Assembly (NCBI GenBank): GCA_036873755.1
Contig: JAVTVY010045407.1
Coordinates: forward strand, 141,777 to 205,776
From: Hanleya hanleyi
Taxonomy: Eukaryota > Mollusca > Polyplacophora > Lepidopleurida > Hanleyidae
Direction: 5' to 3'
DNA: 64,000 nucleotides
Shown piece by piece: positions 1-12,349 of the stretch. The first letter of the stretch is position 1. Every line of letters starts with the position of its first letter. A program made the translations under genes and the position numbers. Under the pieces are notes generated by a model that was given only the letters and a program-made list of their open reading frames with translations, searched no databases and was not told the DNA's origin.

Positions 1-800
1 AAACGGTATATAGACGATCTTCCAGCACTGGATAATCACTACACTAGCGACACTGTGGAGGATATATAGCCCTCTTCTGATAGTGCAGATGAATCACCCT
101 ATCCGCACCTGTACGATTACAAGATAATAACAGGACTTTCGCTCACTTACACTCCGCAACACGAAAAACGATTACAAATTTGACATAGTTAACTACCCTT
201 TCCTGGATAGCCATATTTCAGAAGGACCTGCTTACCGCGTATACATATCTCGCCTGGAAGCATTTGCTAGATCATGTGAAGACTCTGACGAGTTTAATCA
301 ACACCACAGGACATTATTGAAAATACTTGTCAAGCAGGGCTATATCACCAAACGCCAAGAGTCTTCTCAAAGTTTTTCAACTTCTGCGATAACTATTGTA
401 CACTGGCGACACAATACGATCGTAGCGTGCAATCTTGATCTCTGGCGCTATATTTCGAAATTTGTGTCTAATTCCGCTTAACGCAGAGCTAGGGGCTGAT
501 TCAATATCATGTATTTTATGGTGTTCAAATAAACAATCACAATCAAAGCGTGACTGCGATATGTACTGTGGATAACGACTGTATAAAGAATAATGGTCCG
601 TGATTAGGATTAGACATCATTCAAAACTGTTGAACGCTTCACCCGTTTAGGAAACGATCTTGTGTTTTTTATTATTTTTATTACATACACATTTGGAATT
701 GGTGCTGACTGTGTCATACGAAATAGGTCTTTCGATTATTGACACAGAAATTCTTTCATGGACGACAACAGTATATTGAACGTCGGATCTGACGCTTTTT
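1..800 (+). mobile_element. Retroelement family A, copy 1: RT fragment and 3' region
   Basis: The first bases encode RYIDDL, a YxDD-type reverse-transcriptase palm motif, followed by degenerate sequence with stops and frameshifts. The coding part (about 1-400) matches the minus strand of 20050-20385 closely, through blocks corresponding to 'NYPYLESNIPEGPAY' and 'RIHIS'. Positions 430-800 are a non-coding 3' region also recognisable near 15140-15385 (-), 19565-20050 (-), 21503-21755 (-), 39280-39785 (+) and 40425-41480 (+). The upstream RT lies outside the window. The 'YDKRDD..F.IVN.P' pattern recalls C-termini of RT proteins common in invertebrate genomes, but I cannot assign a clade. Non-functional here. 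Confidence 0.65.
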
Positions 801-2464
801 AGTTAATGCGCATCTCAACGTTTCTTTTCAAACACTCATTTTTGTTGTCACTAACTATAGAACGCCTCTCGGATCACCGAACAACTGACTTTACACCTCC
901 AGCAGTGACAATTCTGACATCCTTGCAATAGCCAATAATGATGTGCCATATTCCCCCACCACATTCTCCTTGTCATGCGAATGCTTATAAGTGGAACAAT
1001 GGAAAAGCCTTACTTAAGAAACAACTGCCATCGTTATACCTTACACTGTGGCATGCGACATTCCCTTTTCACTCGTATACCGATGCTGTGGAATATCGAT
1101 GTTACTGAATTAACTCTCTATTCGATTTTTTCTCAATAGATGACAAGCTCAGCTTGAGCTTGCCAATAACCACTCAGCAATAACCCCACAGTATATAATT
1201 TTTCCATTATAGACACAGCTGGTGTGGTATTTAAGCGAGCAATTACGTATTTTTATTGATGAATGAATACATAGGTTCACTTTGTCGACGCTAGCCCGAA
1301 GCATTGTTTACCGGGACATTGATAAAACTCTGTCCATCGTCCAAAGAGAAGTGGCCATCAATTTTTCCTCATACAAAGTACCCTTTGCAGGACGGCAAGA
1401 CTTTATCTCAGTATGGGATATATTCACGGTAAATCAACGAGAAATATTTGACGGCCATAGCAGGCGTGAACATTGTTAAATGGAACAATGCAGCTTCTTG
1501 AAAAAAAAAAAACAAAAAACAACAGGCGAATCAATGCGGGCGATAGCGACATTAAATATACACGATCTACGTTATGATAGCATGATGCCACGCAATATCA
1601 AATAAATTGAGCTCTTTTGCAGAAGATTTTAAACAGGAGACTACTTGATATCAAAGTCAAAACTGAGCCCATAGCGATACGTTCTTTTCTAGTGAAAATT
1701 CTATCGCTTTGTTTATATTGATTTTATTCCTTTTCTTAATGGTAAACCGATGTATCCATCTTTCACAGCCTTTGAATCTCAAGTTATCTTCTGACTAAGT
1801 GTTGCGTGTCGTTGCTTACTTAAACTAACATAGAATCCGCAAAGTAATCACTAAGGTGAGGCTTCAATGAACAAAGACAGACGACCGAATGTGTAGGAAT
1901 GAATTTATACGTGATCTTTTCTCGTATATCATCCACGAAATGAAAAATGATCATGCAAACTGAGAAGTAAACGCACAATACAAGTGTATGATCAGTCATT
2001 CGGGAGCTAATCTTCGTCCATGAAGAATTTTCGACATAATACGAGAATATAATAATATAAACAGTACTTTTATTCCAACGAAATTGAAGGCGTAGATCAC
2101 GTCAATCAGATGTCATAAATTTTAGTCCAGTAAAGTATGAATTTGAGCAACATTACTGATAACAAGCGTTCAGACCGATAACAATAATAACACATCTTTA
2201 GAAAACGGAACCGTTTACAACAACCAACCGAGACTGCTATTAAAAACAGTAACAAAGATATGAAACTGATTCTATGGGCTAACAAAAATGATAACATCGA
2301 ACTAAAATGTATTGTAGGAGTTATCTGCCCCTGTTGAAATATGCGATAAAGAGTTTTGAACCTCCTCTGGATCACTAAGATGACGTTAGATCGCTCCGTG
2401 TTAGACATATTTGAAGATATTAGAATAATTAATGTGTTAGAGAACTGTGGATTATTCTAGTTAC
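801..2464. other. No gene seen
   Basis: AT-rich sequence. The short ORFs (under about 100 codons) show no recognisable domain and overlap on both strands. There is a poly-A run near 1501. Nothing else could be supported. Confidence 0.5.
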
Positions 2465-3070
2465 AGAGTATTTTGTAAAATGCTGAAGGGTGTATGCCTG
2501 AAGATAATGCCATTGCTTGTGCAGTGATATTAATTTCTGGTCTTGTTTAAATATTAAATAATGAGAGTGTAAAAATACAGTGGAACATTTACCATTAGAC
2601 TGTGTCACTTTCGCTCAATCTGAATTATACGCAATATGGAATAAGCTCTTGCAAAATACAAAGAAACGTTACCATACAAATATTGGTAAGGGTGATTTTT
2701 AGCAGAACAATCGTCAATGAATTATAAATAATTTCATAAATTATTTCTATCTACCATTAAGCAAAGATAAATTTGGGAAATTGTTTAAAATCCAGTGTCA
2801 ACTATTCCAATAAAAATGAATAGCCCTTACTAATGTTTTGAATGGTAATCTATCTATATTCCTGTATTTTAGGAGCTTATTCCATATTGCATATCACTCA
2901 CATTGACCGAAAGTAACACAGCCTATAATGGTAAGGCTTTTACTTTATAGTTCGGTTTCATGTTTCACGTTTAGCATTTAATATTCACACAAATTCATGA
3001 TTTAATAGGAATGGGCAAGAAATGTCATTATCTTCAGTCATACGCTTTTCAGCATTTTACAAAATGATCT
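2465..3070. repeat. Fold-back element (imperfect inverted repeat)
   Basis: The outer sequence ttttgtaaaatgctgaa near 2467 recurs in reverse complement as ttcagcattttacaaaat near 3050. Pairing continues inward through 'gcaatatggaataagctc' (near 2631), matched by 'gagcttattccatattgc' (near 2873). Each arm is roughly 230 bp and diverged, with an unpaired centre of about 130 bp. This looks like a non-autonomous fold-back or MITE-like element. No coding sequence. Confidence 0.7.
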
Positions 3071-3269
3071 GTAACAACAACAACAACAATCCCTTCACTA
3101 ACACCTTAGCTATCATTGCAATTTTTTAATTAGGTTGATTAGCCAAATTCTATTTTCGCTTAGTTGTGTTAAAACTAAGACAAAGAATTTCTCGCCAAAT
3201 ATATTACGTAAACGTATTCAGCTCATAAACAACGCTTTAGACTTGTGAATCGTGAAAATGAAATACCGG

Positions 3270-3730
3270 GAAGTTTCTTAACTCTATCTGGTCTGGGCCG
3301 GAGGGGCCATTTCTGACCGTCCCCCCCCCCACCCCCGCCCTTAAATATTGTTCTTACCCCTTAAGCTTGGGGACTGAAACTTACGCCCTTGTAACCTTGG
3401 GTCGAGCTCTACTAGAAAACTTAAAACAGGTCCAAAATGGCCGCCATGATGACCTCACTAACTTCATTTTCAAACAGGCATTCTTTCGACAAAGTTTTGG
3501 TCAGATATTATATTTTTTGTTTTCTTCGCATAAACTACATGATAAATTTGTAAATAATAATCTGATGTTAAATAAAATAGCTTTTGCCCACTTTTCCCCG
3601 CAGAAGAGGAATTTAAAAAAAAAGTGATGCAAGCATAACTTTTCTGGTACACCACATGATCGCCATTTTGAATTTACCCATGATCCTTTGCTCAAAGCTT
3701 ATGCAAATAGGCTCAAAATGACCCCAATAT
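3270..3730 (+). repeat. Interspersed repeat family D, copy 1
   Basis: Shares long blocks with 38430-38900, 38880-39215 and 42220-42480 (+) and 42970-43440 (-). The blocks include the 'ataataatctg.tgt.aaataa' segment and 'atgcaaataggctcaaaatgac'. A G/C homopolymer-rich stretch (3320-3340) marks its left part. Non-coding; class unknown. Confidence 0.6.
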
Positions 3731-3952
3731 GATGAAGTATAGAGTCACGGAGTGTAAGCTCTCACGTTTTTGTCGTTCCGGAGATGGGATAGAATGTTTG
3801 GTAATGATCCCCAGGTCTGGTAGTGTTAACATTAACAACACGGTTGGAACATTTGTTATGTTTTTCAATAACGAATCAGTAAAAGTGAGCATTCCATTAC
3901 TCAATTTGACAACGTTACTGAATTTCGAACTTTATCGAGATGAATATATGCA

Positions 3953-4160
3953 GGGGCCGGTTGTTCGAAGCGCTATTAGCGCTAATCCAGGATTAAATCT
4001 GCCTAATCCAAGGTTTAAATGTAATACTCCGATTAACCTGTTGTTCAAAGCGCGATTACCTTAATACCGCTATTAAATATCCCTAATACGCGATTAAATT
4101 TAATACACCTCCGGGGGGTGTATTAACGACTATTAAATCACTCGTGCACGATTAGCGAGA
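3953..4160 (+). mobile_element. Left end of a TIR DNA element (ggggccggttgttcga)
   Basis: Begins with ggggccggttgttcgaagcg, followed by dense 'ctattaa/gattaaa/taatcc' subterminal motifs and a second internal 'gttgttcaaagcg'. The reverse complement of this terminus ends at 13958, with similar subterminal motifs. It could be the left end of a 10-kb transposon or a solo MITE end. The three bases flanking each end differ (gca and aga), so no simple target-site duplication is seen. The superfamily is not determined. Confidence 0.5.
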
Positions 4161-5870
4161 CACGTGGACGAGTCTGATCGATCCCGGAAATGATAACATT
4201 CTAGAGGTCTTTCTCTTATTATTTCGAAAGTATTTCACCAGTTTTAACACTAGGCATGCGAAATGGAAGCTAAAACATTAGTCCCTGCGTGTGTTAAAGT
4301 CTTGTGGACGCGGAAACTGAAATTTTACTGTTACAAACGATAGAACTTGACCAGATTGATCCCTTCCAGCTTGAATCATGAAAGTCAAGTTGACGATCGT
4401 CTCGGTTCTCTACTTGAAAATGAATTATTGTTATGCCTACCTTCCAGTTCAAATTTATTTAAACTTCCTCTCTAGAAAAGATCGTCACAGAGGCCTTTCT
4501 TTGTGTTTAATCTTTGAAAATCCTCCGATTAATCAGTCGACGAAGACGAAAAAGACAAGTGGGCACGCTGTTGACATGGTTATGGCCTTGACCTTGGTTT
4601 ATTTTAAGGGAAACAACTCGTTATGTTTTCTTTATTAAGTACTTCGGACTGGTTTCCTCCCCTTATTTGAAGGACTGGCATTCTTACTGGTTTAGCCATT
4701 TAGGCCATAAATGTTTTAACCATTAATTAAATATTTGAGAGTTATAAGAGTCTCGAGGGTGTAAATTTTTTAACAAATAATAGGAAACTTTAAGCAGATA
4801 TGAACTAAAATCCATGATACAACCAATAGAATCTATAAAAAAAAAAAACCACATCTCCCTCTTTCAAATAATAAAAATTCAGTTTGTTCTGAAAATAATT
4901 GATTATCAAGATTAGTTTGGTTGACTACTTGAACTTGCATTAGGATTGGAAATGCAAAGCAAACGGGCTTACAGAATGCAATGATTCAAACCAGTTGCTA
5001 GCTTTTGAATAAGATGCTTCTTCTGTTTCATCAACCACCTCGCTGGGGGTCTAATAACACCCCAGCCACCAGTCAGATTTTTGGACCGGATTCGGGGCCT
5101 TCGCGCACATCGCCGGAAGTGACATCATATATAGTAAAATAGATGTTTAACGAAAATTTTGATTACTTTTCAAGTCTGCATAATACCTCCGTTGACCTAG
5201 CGTTAAAAAGAATTATCTGGAGATAATTTTCCCTGTTTATCTGGACAGAGCATATGAAAAGTAGTTCGCTCATGTGCAACACTAAAGGAGTCGTTTGGTC
5301 GGATTCAAACTGAACCGTGCGTTGGTTGGTTTCCCCTATACGTCATAGCAACGTAGTAAAGGTCAACTTCCGCTATTGGAGGCAGGGATGTTATTGGAGC
5401 CTGCGAAATGGAGCATGCGCTGTGGGGAGGTTGCTGTTTCATGTGAACTTAACTCAGAAACTCTAGCCGTGATAGGAGAATATTGGGTAAGGGGGCGTGG
5501 CATTCCAGTCCGTTCGCCAACAACCAAAAAAAACAAACCAATTAGAATCCTTAGCCGAAGTTTTCGGGCTAATGTGAACTATGAACATGCACCAACATGG
5601 AAGGACCCAGTAAGTGTAACAAAATGCCATTAATTAAAAAATATATATTTAGCATTCAATATACATGCGTACATAGAAAATAGTTTCACCATCATAAAAT
5701 ATAATTTACATGAAATGTAAAAATGAATTCCAAGGTAGAAAATATATTTCAACAAAATTGAAAATGTTCTTACCTGGGCAGAATACTATTCATTGGATTG
5801 AAAAATATCTTTCACCAAATTAGAATTGAATATCGAGTGCCACTGGAATATTCCACACCCTATACTGGAT
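4161..5870. other. No gene supported
   Basis: Contains ORFs of 85-86 codons near 4378 and 5376 (+) without recognisable domains or a second supporting exon. Poly-A runs are at about 4840 and 5528. Nothing else identified. Confidence 0.4.
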
Positions 5871-5875
5871 GCAAG

Positions 5876-6260
5876 GTGAGACTAATCAAGGATATCAAAC
5901 GTCATTATATGTGAAGAAACTAGACTCGGATATCGACCATCTTCATCTTCTTCTGTGTGCATGTGGAAACTAGACTTGGATAGCGATCGTCATCATAGGG
6001 CATACATGGCTATGCAGACTGGACTAGGGTTCGAAACATATCCATTCTGTATATATGTATAGTGTATAGCACCTGGTCACCCATCCAAGTATTGACCGAG
6101 CTTAACGTTGCTTAACTTATCTTAATATGGCACACATAGTACATAGTAAAACTGGGCAAGGATTTCAAACCGCTTCACTTTTGGTTATATAAACTAGACT
6201 TGAATATTAACAGTCTCCATACTGCATTTAGGAGTAGAGGAGACCAGAGTTTGAACTTTT
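5876..6260. repeat. Degenerate tandem repeat, ~70-bp period
   Basis: Variants of 'actagac..ggatat.ga' recur near 5922, 5970, 6017 and 6185, each followed by an AT/TC-rich spacer. This suggests an old, diverged tandem array. A 5S rRNA-like fragment is embedded in it. Confidence 0.4.
6072..6122 (-). ncRNA. 5S rRNA-derived fragment (pseudogene or SINE3 relic)
   Basis: The minus strand reads aagttaagcaacgtt, then gctcggtcaatacttgg and atgggtgacc. This is the internal 5S rRNA promoter stretch (box A, intermediate element, box C region), in the right order and spacing. Only about 50 nt are present and neither 5S terminus is visible, so this is not a functional 5S gene. It is either a 5S pseudogene or the head of a 5S-derived SINE. 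Confidence 0.75.
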
Positions 6261-6980
6261 TCAAGTGTATCATAGCGAGACTGCAATTGTTGTTATAATA
6301 GTCACTGTATAGATTTTACATCTTGTAGGCATATATTTTTGTTCTGGCATCATTTTCAAGAAAACCTAACTTGATACTAAGTATAGTCTTTCTCCATATT
6401 TTAAAGCTAGCTAGGGGAATGGAGATAGTATCAGCTAGAAGTGATACCAAACATCACAATGTCATTGTGGAATCTTGTGACAGTTTGAGCTTGAACATCT
6501 ACACAAGACCACTCATGTTCAGTAGGATTCAGATATCATGACCAGATACATATATGGTGTTACTTTGGAAGAATTCAGTGCATGGAACTTGTTTACTAAT
6601 GACTCGGATTTCCTCAACTTATTGAATTTTCTTAAAAGTACTTAACTGTGAAATCACTATTGTTTTCACTTCTATCATGTCTGTAGGCTATAAGAAATTT
6701 TTAACTCTCCATGTTTGCAAACTTGAAAACGTGTCCAATATCGAAGCAGTTTTACATATTTAAACACAGTCTACAGACAATTTAAGTCTACAATGATACA
6801 AGACAACTATTCTAATATTTTTATTCAATAATTCCTTGCAGGACACCACATTTTAGTAATGGAATATACAAGATTAAAATAATTAGCCGGCTACAATATT
6901 TAGAGCAGCCAAACACTTTCTCAAAGTATTAAAAATATTCCAACACATATTGGTGCACCTTTTTAAGGAGAAAATTTGAT

Positions 6981-7480
6981 ATACATGAGTAGTGTGACTA
7001 ACGTAACAGGACCTACAAAGTAGGGTTTGATATGATTTAAGTGTGTACCTTGATCTAAGACTGATCATTCCATGGTCGTAGGAGGCATTGAGACATGTTT
7101 TTGCCAATTTTGAGGTTTCTAGGTCACATAATTAGGTCAGTAATTGGGTCAGAAAGTAGGTCACAATGACCGTGACCCAATTAGATCAGGTCACACTGAC
7201 ACTGACCTAATTAAGTGCATTTCCATGGTCTTAGGAGGCACTAGGGCATGTTTTGCCAATTTTGAGGTTTGCTGGTCACCTAAGTAGATTAAATTTTCGT
7301 CAAAAGGAAGTCAGCTCAGAACTTGCTGGTAACAGTCCCTTAATGCACGTTCATGCCAAACATCAATGTTCAAATTTCAACGGTTCTCCTTATTTTGACG
7401 GAGAAAGGATTCGGATGGACTGACCGACTCATTACCGGACAATTTGCAAATGAGGGCCTACTTCGTAGGAATAATTTGAG
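6981..7480 (+). repeat. Interspersed repeat family F, copy 1 (ggtca-rich)
   Basis: Matches 56574-56855 from 'atacatgag.agtgtgactaacgt' through 'ggaggca.t..g.catgtttt.gccaattt.gaggttt'. It contains several aggtca/tgacct half-sites (7115-7215) and ends near a 'gggcctacttcgtagg' block that mirrors 'ggacctacaaagtaggg' at 7009. Non-coding. Confidence 0.65.
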
Positions 7481-7964
7481 AATTATGAATAAGTCAACTA
7501 AGAATTTTTTTTGATTTTTGTTTTACTGTGCACATGTAGTAGTAATTTTTCAAGAGCCTTACATGACTGAACCAAATTTCTCACAAATGTTTGACCATGA
7601 AAATATGATCAAGCCCCATGCCTTCAATATGACGGTGTGGCCATAACCAGATGCATATGTGGTGGACATTTGGGAAGGAGAGCTATCCACCAAGAGATAT
7701 TGTATAAATAGTATCATAAATACTACAACATTCATCACCTAAATTGACCTTTGAAAAATAGGTAGAGACATTTTTTATGGTGCTTTATTGTGGCCAGTAA
7801 ATGAAATCAACAGAGCTGTGAGTTGATTTTGAGGTGAGTGACCAATAATGTACCTTCCCAGTCAGATAATGGGAGTATTGCCTTGTGAGAACAAGGTGCT
7901 ACACATCACTCCCATGCGATAGAACAGTAGCTTTAGTACAGAGTGAGCTATCTGCTTGAATTCA

Positions 7965-8185
7965 CCAATCATAATGGTGGACAATCTCCTTTGAGGTTGC
8001 GGCACGGGTTCGAGCCCAGCTGGTTCATGTGTGAAAGTTTGTCAGTTACTTGCCGAAGGGCGGTGGTTCTCTCCGGGTACTCCGGCTTCCTCCACCAACC
8101 AAACTGACTGTCACCATATGAGTGAAACAAACTTGAGTGTGACATTAAGCCAAATTACCTCCCTCCCTCCTTTAAGGTTGTTGTT
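7965..8185 (+). mobile_element. tRNA-derived SINE, mollusc type
   Basis: A B-box-like 'gggttcgagccc' (near 8008) is followed by the body 'acttgccgaagggcggtgg', 'ctccgggtactccggcttcc' and 'tccaccaaccaaactgac', and a tail 'gagtgtgacattaag' running into a (cctc)n-like end. This body recalls widespread bivalve and gastropod SINEs (RUDI-like); that assignment is from memory. The A box is not clear, so the head is diverged or truncated. Confidence 0.65.
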
Positions 8186-9159
8186 GTGGTTATGTATGGT
8201 AAGAGTTTTGTCTTGAAATGTTGTAATATCTCAAAATAAACTTGCAATGGAGATTTGATACCTTATGTAATCAAATATTTCTGTGAAAAATAATTTCAAA
8301 AATGTCAACTTTTCATACTACTACCTTAATTATTTTAATGGTCTTTGATGGTGGGATGTTGTTGTTGTAACAGGATTGGTGTACCCCTCCAAGAAGTATC
8401 ATTATCTTGAAATGAACAACCACCTAACAATTTGTGCACATATTCTTCAGTTTATCTTGATACAATATTAATTCAAATCTGTGAAAATATCTGATAAAAA
8501 ATAATTTGGGACATTTTTAACTTTGTCAGGTTTGGTACACATGAGGTCACTTTTGACAAAAAATGTCTCCAAATGAGTATAGATTACAGCCAAACAGAAT
8601 GAACTTTTCTGAATATATCAGTTTGCGATAATTTTTGAGATATCAAGTTCAGTGGATGAATTATGAATCATATCTTGATCACCTTGGCATGCCTCAAGTA
8701 GCCATGATTAATGAGGAATAATTGTTTATCAAAACTGCATATATTAAAAATGATGACAAACGAAGCATTCTGGGTAGTTCTTATAATGTTACTGAATTGA
8801 AATTTTGGATAAACAATTCTGTCAAATACATGTATGACATTTTGTGTACCAAATATTTGTAAAGATAAATACTGTTTTAAAATGATTCTTATCAGATAGC
8901 TTGACCAGATTTTCAGTAATATTCAATAAAGACAACCTAAAGTATATGTGTGTGTAAATGTTTAGCTTACTGTGGTTTGTTAATTTCAGATATTTTTGAG
9001 GAAGAGACAAATGTTGTAACAACAACATCCCACAATAAATGACCATTAATCAAAACCGCCTGTCTTTATGTGAAATTACAGCTCTCTGTGATTATATTGG
9101 AGATGAACTCAATCAAGCTTTGTAGCTTGATTAAGCTAATGGCTCAGTCAAACTATTCA

Positions 9160-9260
9160 CAGGGTTCGTACACTACCTTGAAAATGAAAATTTAGAATTC
9201 AAGGCATTAAATAGCCTTGAAAATTGGAAAATTATGTCGAATACCTTGAAAACGGGAATT
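9160..9260 (+). repeat. Short degenerate repeat around 'ccttgaaaa'
   Basis: 'gggttcgtacactaccttgaaaatg' is followed by two more ccttgaaaa-containing units spaced about 33-37 bp (near 9212 and 9243). Resembles a dispersed repeat; not coding. Confidence 0.35.
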
Positions 9261-10043
9261 CCTGTCCTTTTTGTCAATTCATTCGTGAAGTTGTAGCTCA
9301 AACTTGTGCTATCCTTTGCCATCGGGTGGTGAAATTAACCCCATCATAGCAATATACTGATCATCCAAAAGGAAATTCTAAGTGTATTCAAGAATTGTGA
9401 ACAATAATCTTTGTCGAAGTAAAAACAATTTAGAAAATTTATCTGCATAGCTTCAGTGCCACTGGAGCTTATACGCCTTGAAAACAGGATCTATTACCTT
9501 GAAGAGAGTCAAGGTGTACAGCTCTGTTATTCAGCAACAAAAGAATATGTGGTACACTTGTCCCTCATTATAGCGCTGAAGTTGGGAGACAAAAAATATA
9601 ACCCCACTATGGGTGAGTCACACTGTAGTGGGTCTTCAATCATAACAGCAGCATATATATATATTATGGCTGTACACTAAGCGACATGTCAGTGGTAGTG
9701 CTATACTGAAACCAGCCTAATAATGAACCAGGTTATAATGAGGGACAAGTGTATTTTCTTAATAATAATCAATATATTGTTATTTGAAAACATATCCATA
9801 TATGTGTATTACTAGAGATTTCAGAGTCAGTGAAGTATATATAGCAGGCTACAGAATTGACAAAGTTGATTGGTGGAGATGACAGTGAATGTGTTGCGCA
9901 ACTGATGATTAATCTGCACGGAATGAGTACTACGGAACTTATTGTTTTGAGATATCACAGCTCCACTTATGTCTAAAATACTGTCAGCTCAAACTACCGT
10001 GAACATCATAGCCTAGGCTACTTGCCAATGACCCCTTGCCTCA

Positions 10044-10512
10044 AAGGTTAAATGCAAAGGTTTTTAAATTCTTCGTTTTACATTTAATATTGGTTGAATA
10101 ATGATAGAAATACCAGTAAATCTACTTCACTTGGATTAATTTGAATTATCTTGTCTGCTAGGATCTTTTTGAAAGTTGGTACCCCTAGCCCAGCTGAATT
10201 CAGATTTGCAAAACTTCATCGCTTATCTTCCCTTGATTGTGGCGTCACGTCAGAACAGCCGCCCGGAGACTGATCGTTACAGGTGTTGACATCACAAACT
10301 AGCGTCAAACAAGGGCAGATAAGCGATGTGGATTTCTTTTCTGAAATCGTCGGGGCTTGAGATACCAACTTCGAACCACTTTTCAACAGCTACTAAGAGA
10401 CAAAATACTTCAAATAAAATCAACTGAAGTAGTTAGGCTGATATTTCAATCATTAAATGGCCCATGTATAATATGAAAGGAAAAAATGAAAACTTTTGCA
10501 TTTCACCTTTAA
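10044..10512. repeat. Fold-back/MITE-like element
   Basis: 'ggttaaatgcaaaggttttt' near 10045 mirrors 'aaaacttttgcatttcacc' near 10490. Inward, 'gaaagttggta' mirrors 'taccaacttc', and 'catcgcttatcttcccttg' mirrors 'caagggcagataagcgatg'. Arms of about 220 bp meet near 10280. Sequence divergence suggests an old insertion. Confidence 0.7.
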
Positions 10513-11295
10513 CAATCATTTGGAACTTCTTGTTTGGTTTATCATCGAATAGGGTATCAACTCAGAGAAAATGTCTTGGATATCTCCATATGTTACTAAT
10601 TATATATTCTAGGAAAACGAAATAAAACATACTGGTTGTTATCCTTTATATGCAATACTATATTATATAAATATATAGGGCCTACTTCATAATTGGGTAG
10701 CGATATGGGCCTATCCATGGTTTCTATGTTTTTTGCCTGGGCAATAGTGAAAACATGATCGGATAAAAAAATTGGCCAAGGCACTGCTGCCCCCAAATGA
10801 TACCTACAATTGACTGTTGCTTTATCTTACATACAATCATATGTTGCCTCATTTTACAATTGCTGCAGTTATCAACTTATCAAAGTTATTTGGCTAAAGG
10901 CAGATGTTGTACCACTTACAGAAGACTGTAACATGATGTACTGTTGCCATCACCCACAATCAGCTTTGTCGATTCAGTGGAACTATACTGTGAGTAGGAC
11001 TGACCAAGAAATGGGCCTGTCAAACTCAACTGTTGATCAAGGACTGCAGAGTGCTTCTTAGTGTGGATGAGGATTCTGCTACTTTCAAAATCTCTACCTT
11101 GTAGATGGTTTTCAATTTCAGATGACCCAATAAATAGTTATTTTTCCCCCCCAAAGAATATTTTCTATTCTGACTCAAATTTTCAAACATACAGATGAAA
11201 AGACTCCATTTATCTGTTATGTTGCTACTATAACAGTATTTGAAAAAATAGAATGGTGACCTATCATTTTTATTTCATATTTCACAAGTATACAG

Positions 11296-11440
11296 GAGTG
11301 AGTGAGTGAGTAGGATTTAACGTCGTTTTCAACATTGTTTCAGTCATATCACGACGGTGCCTACATGTGCCAGAACACGAGAGTGTTCACAGTTCCTATT
11401 ATTCTGGACACTGATCAGCCCAGCCAGTACAACAAGTATA
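11296..11440 (-). mobile_element. SINE 3'-tail fragment
   Basis: 'gagtgagtgagtgagta' followed by 'ggatttaacgtcgttttcaaca' and 'tcatatcacgacgg' is the reverse complement of the tail of the full-length SINE at 53292-53658. The tRNA-like head is not visible, so this is a truncated copy. Confidence 0.65.
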
Positions 11441-12349
11441 CAAGTTCAGCTGATCTATATCTATGGTAATCCAAATCTGACACACGGTATTTATTGAGAT
11501 TTAAATATGAAAATTTAATATAGTTCACTACTATACGGTAGTACAGTTTATTATTAAGGATGCCTTCAAATTGATGGAATTATATATTACAAATACATGT
11601 AGTAGGCCTATGGTGACTTGTTTTCATTTCATTGTGCATCTTATCTTAGCCGGACATGTTATTACTGACGTTTTAAGCTCATTTGCACTGTTAGAAATGA
11701 ATGTGACTTTTACCTAAAAATCTGATTAATCAAATTTCCCCAGCCCTTGTACGTCTTTGGCTGATGTCTTCCCAAGGGTTTGAAGTAATGCCATGAGAAT
11801 TCACCCTCATGTCTAGAAGATATTGGAAGAAGAATTTTTTTTTTTTTTTTTCCGTATATGTACATTTATTTTGTATGCTATTTTAGTCAACAGGACTGTC
11901 AATTGGGTTCAACAAATGCAGTGTCAAATTGATCTGAAAGTGTCAAACAATACAACCGGAGTGACATTAGCCCAATATAATGTCAAATTCACCTGATAAC
12001 TACAGGAATATGAAATGAAAAATTAATATTAAAAATGTTTTGGTTAATATTTTCACCTGTCCATACCACATAAGAAAAATAATGGTGCAGTACTATTGTT
12101 TGTGACACTTGATCAATTTGAAGCTGTGTTTAGGATTCTAAGCTTAAAGCTCGATTGGGTCCTATGGACTAAAATGATGTACAAAATAAATGTAAATAGG
12201 AAATATTTTTTTCCTATTATTCTTCTGCCAATATAGACTTACATGTGGCTGAATGCTTCATGAACATTATACACTCTAAAACTTTGCGAAGAAATCACCA
12301 AAAGACTGACAAGGGCTGAGGAAATTTGAGCAATCAAATTGTTAATCGG

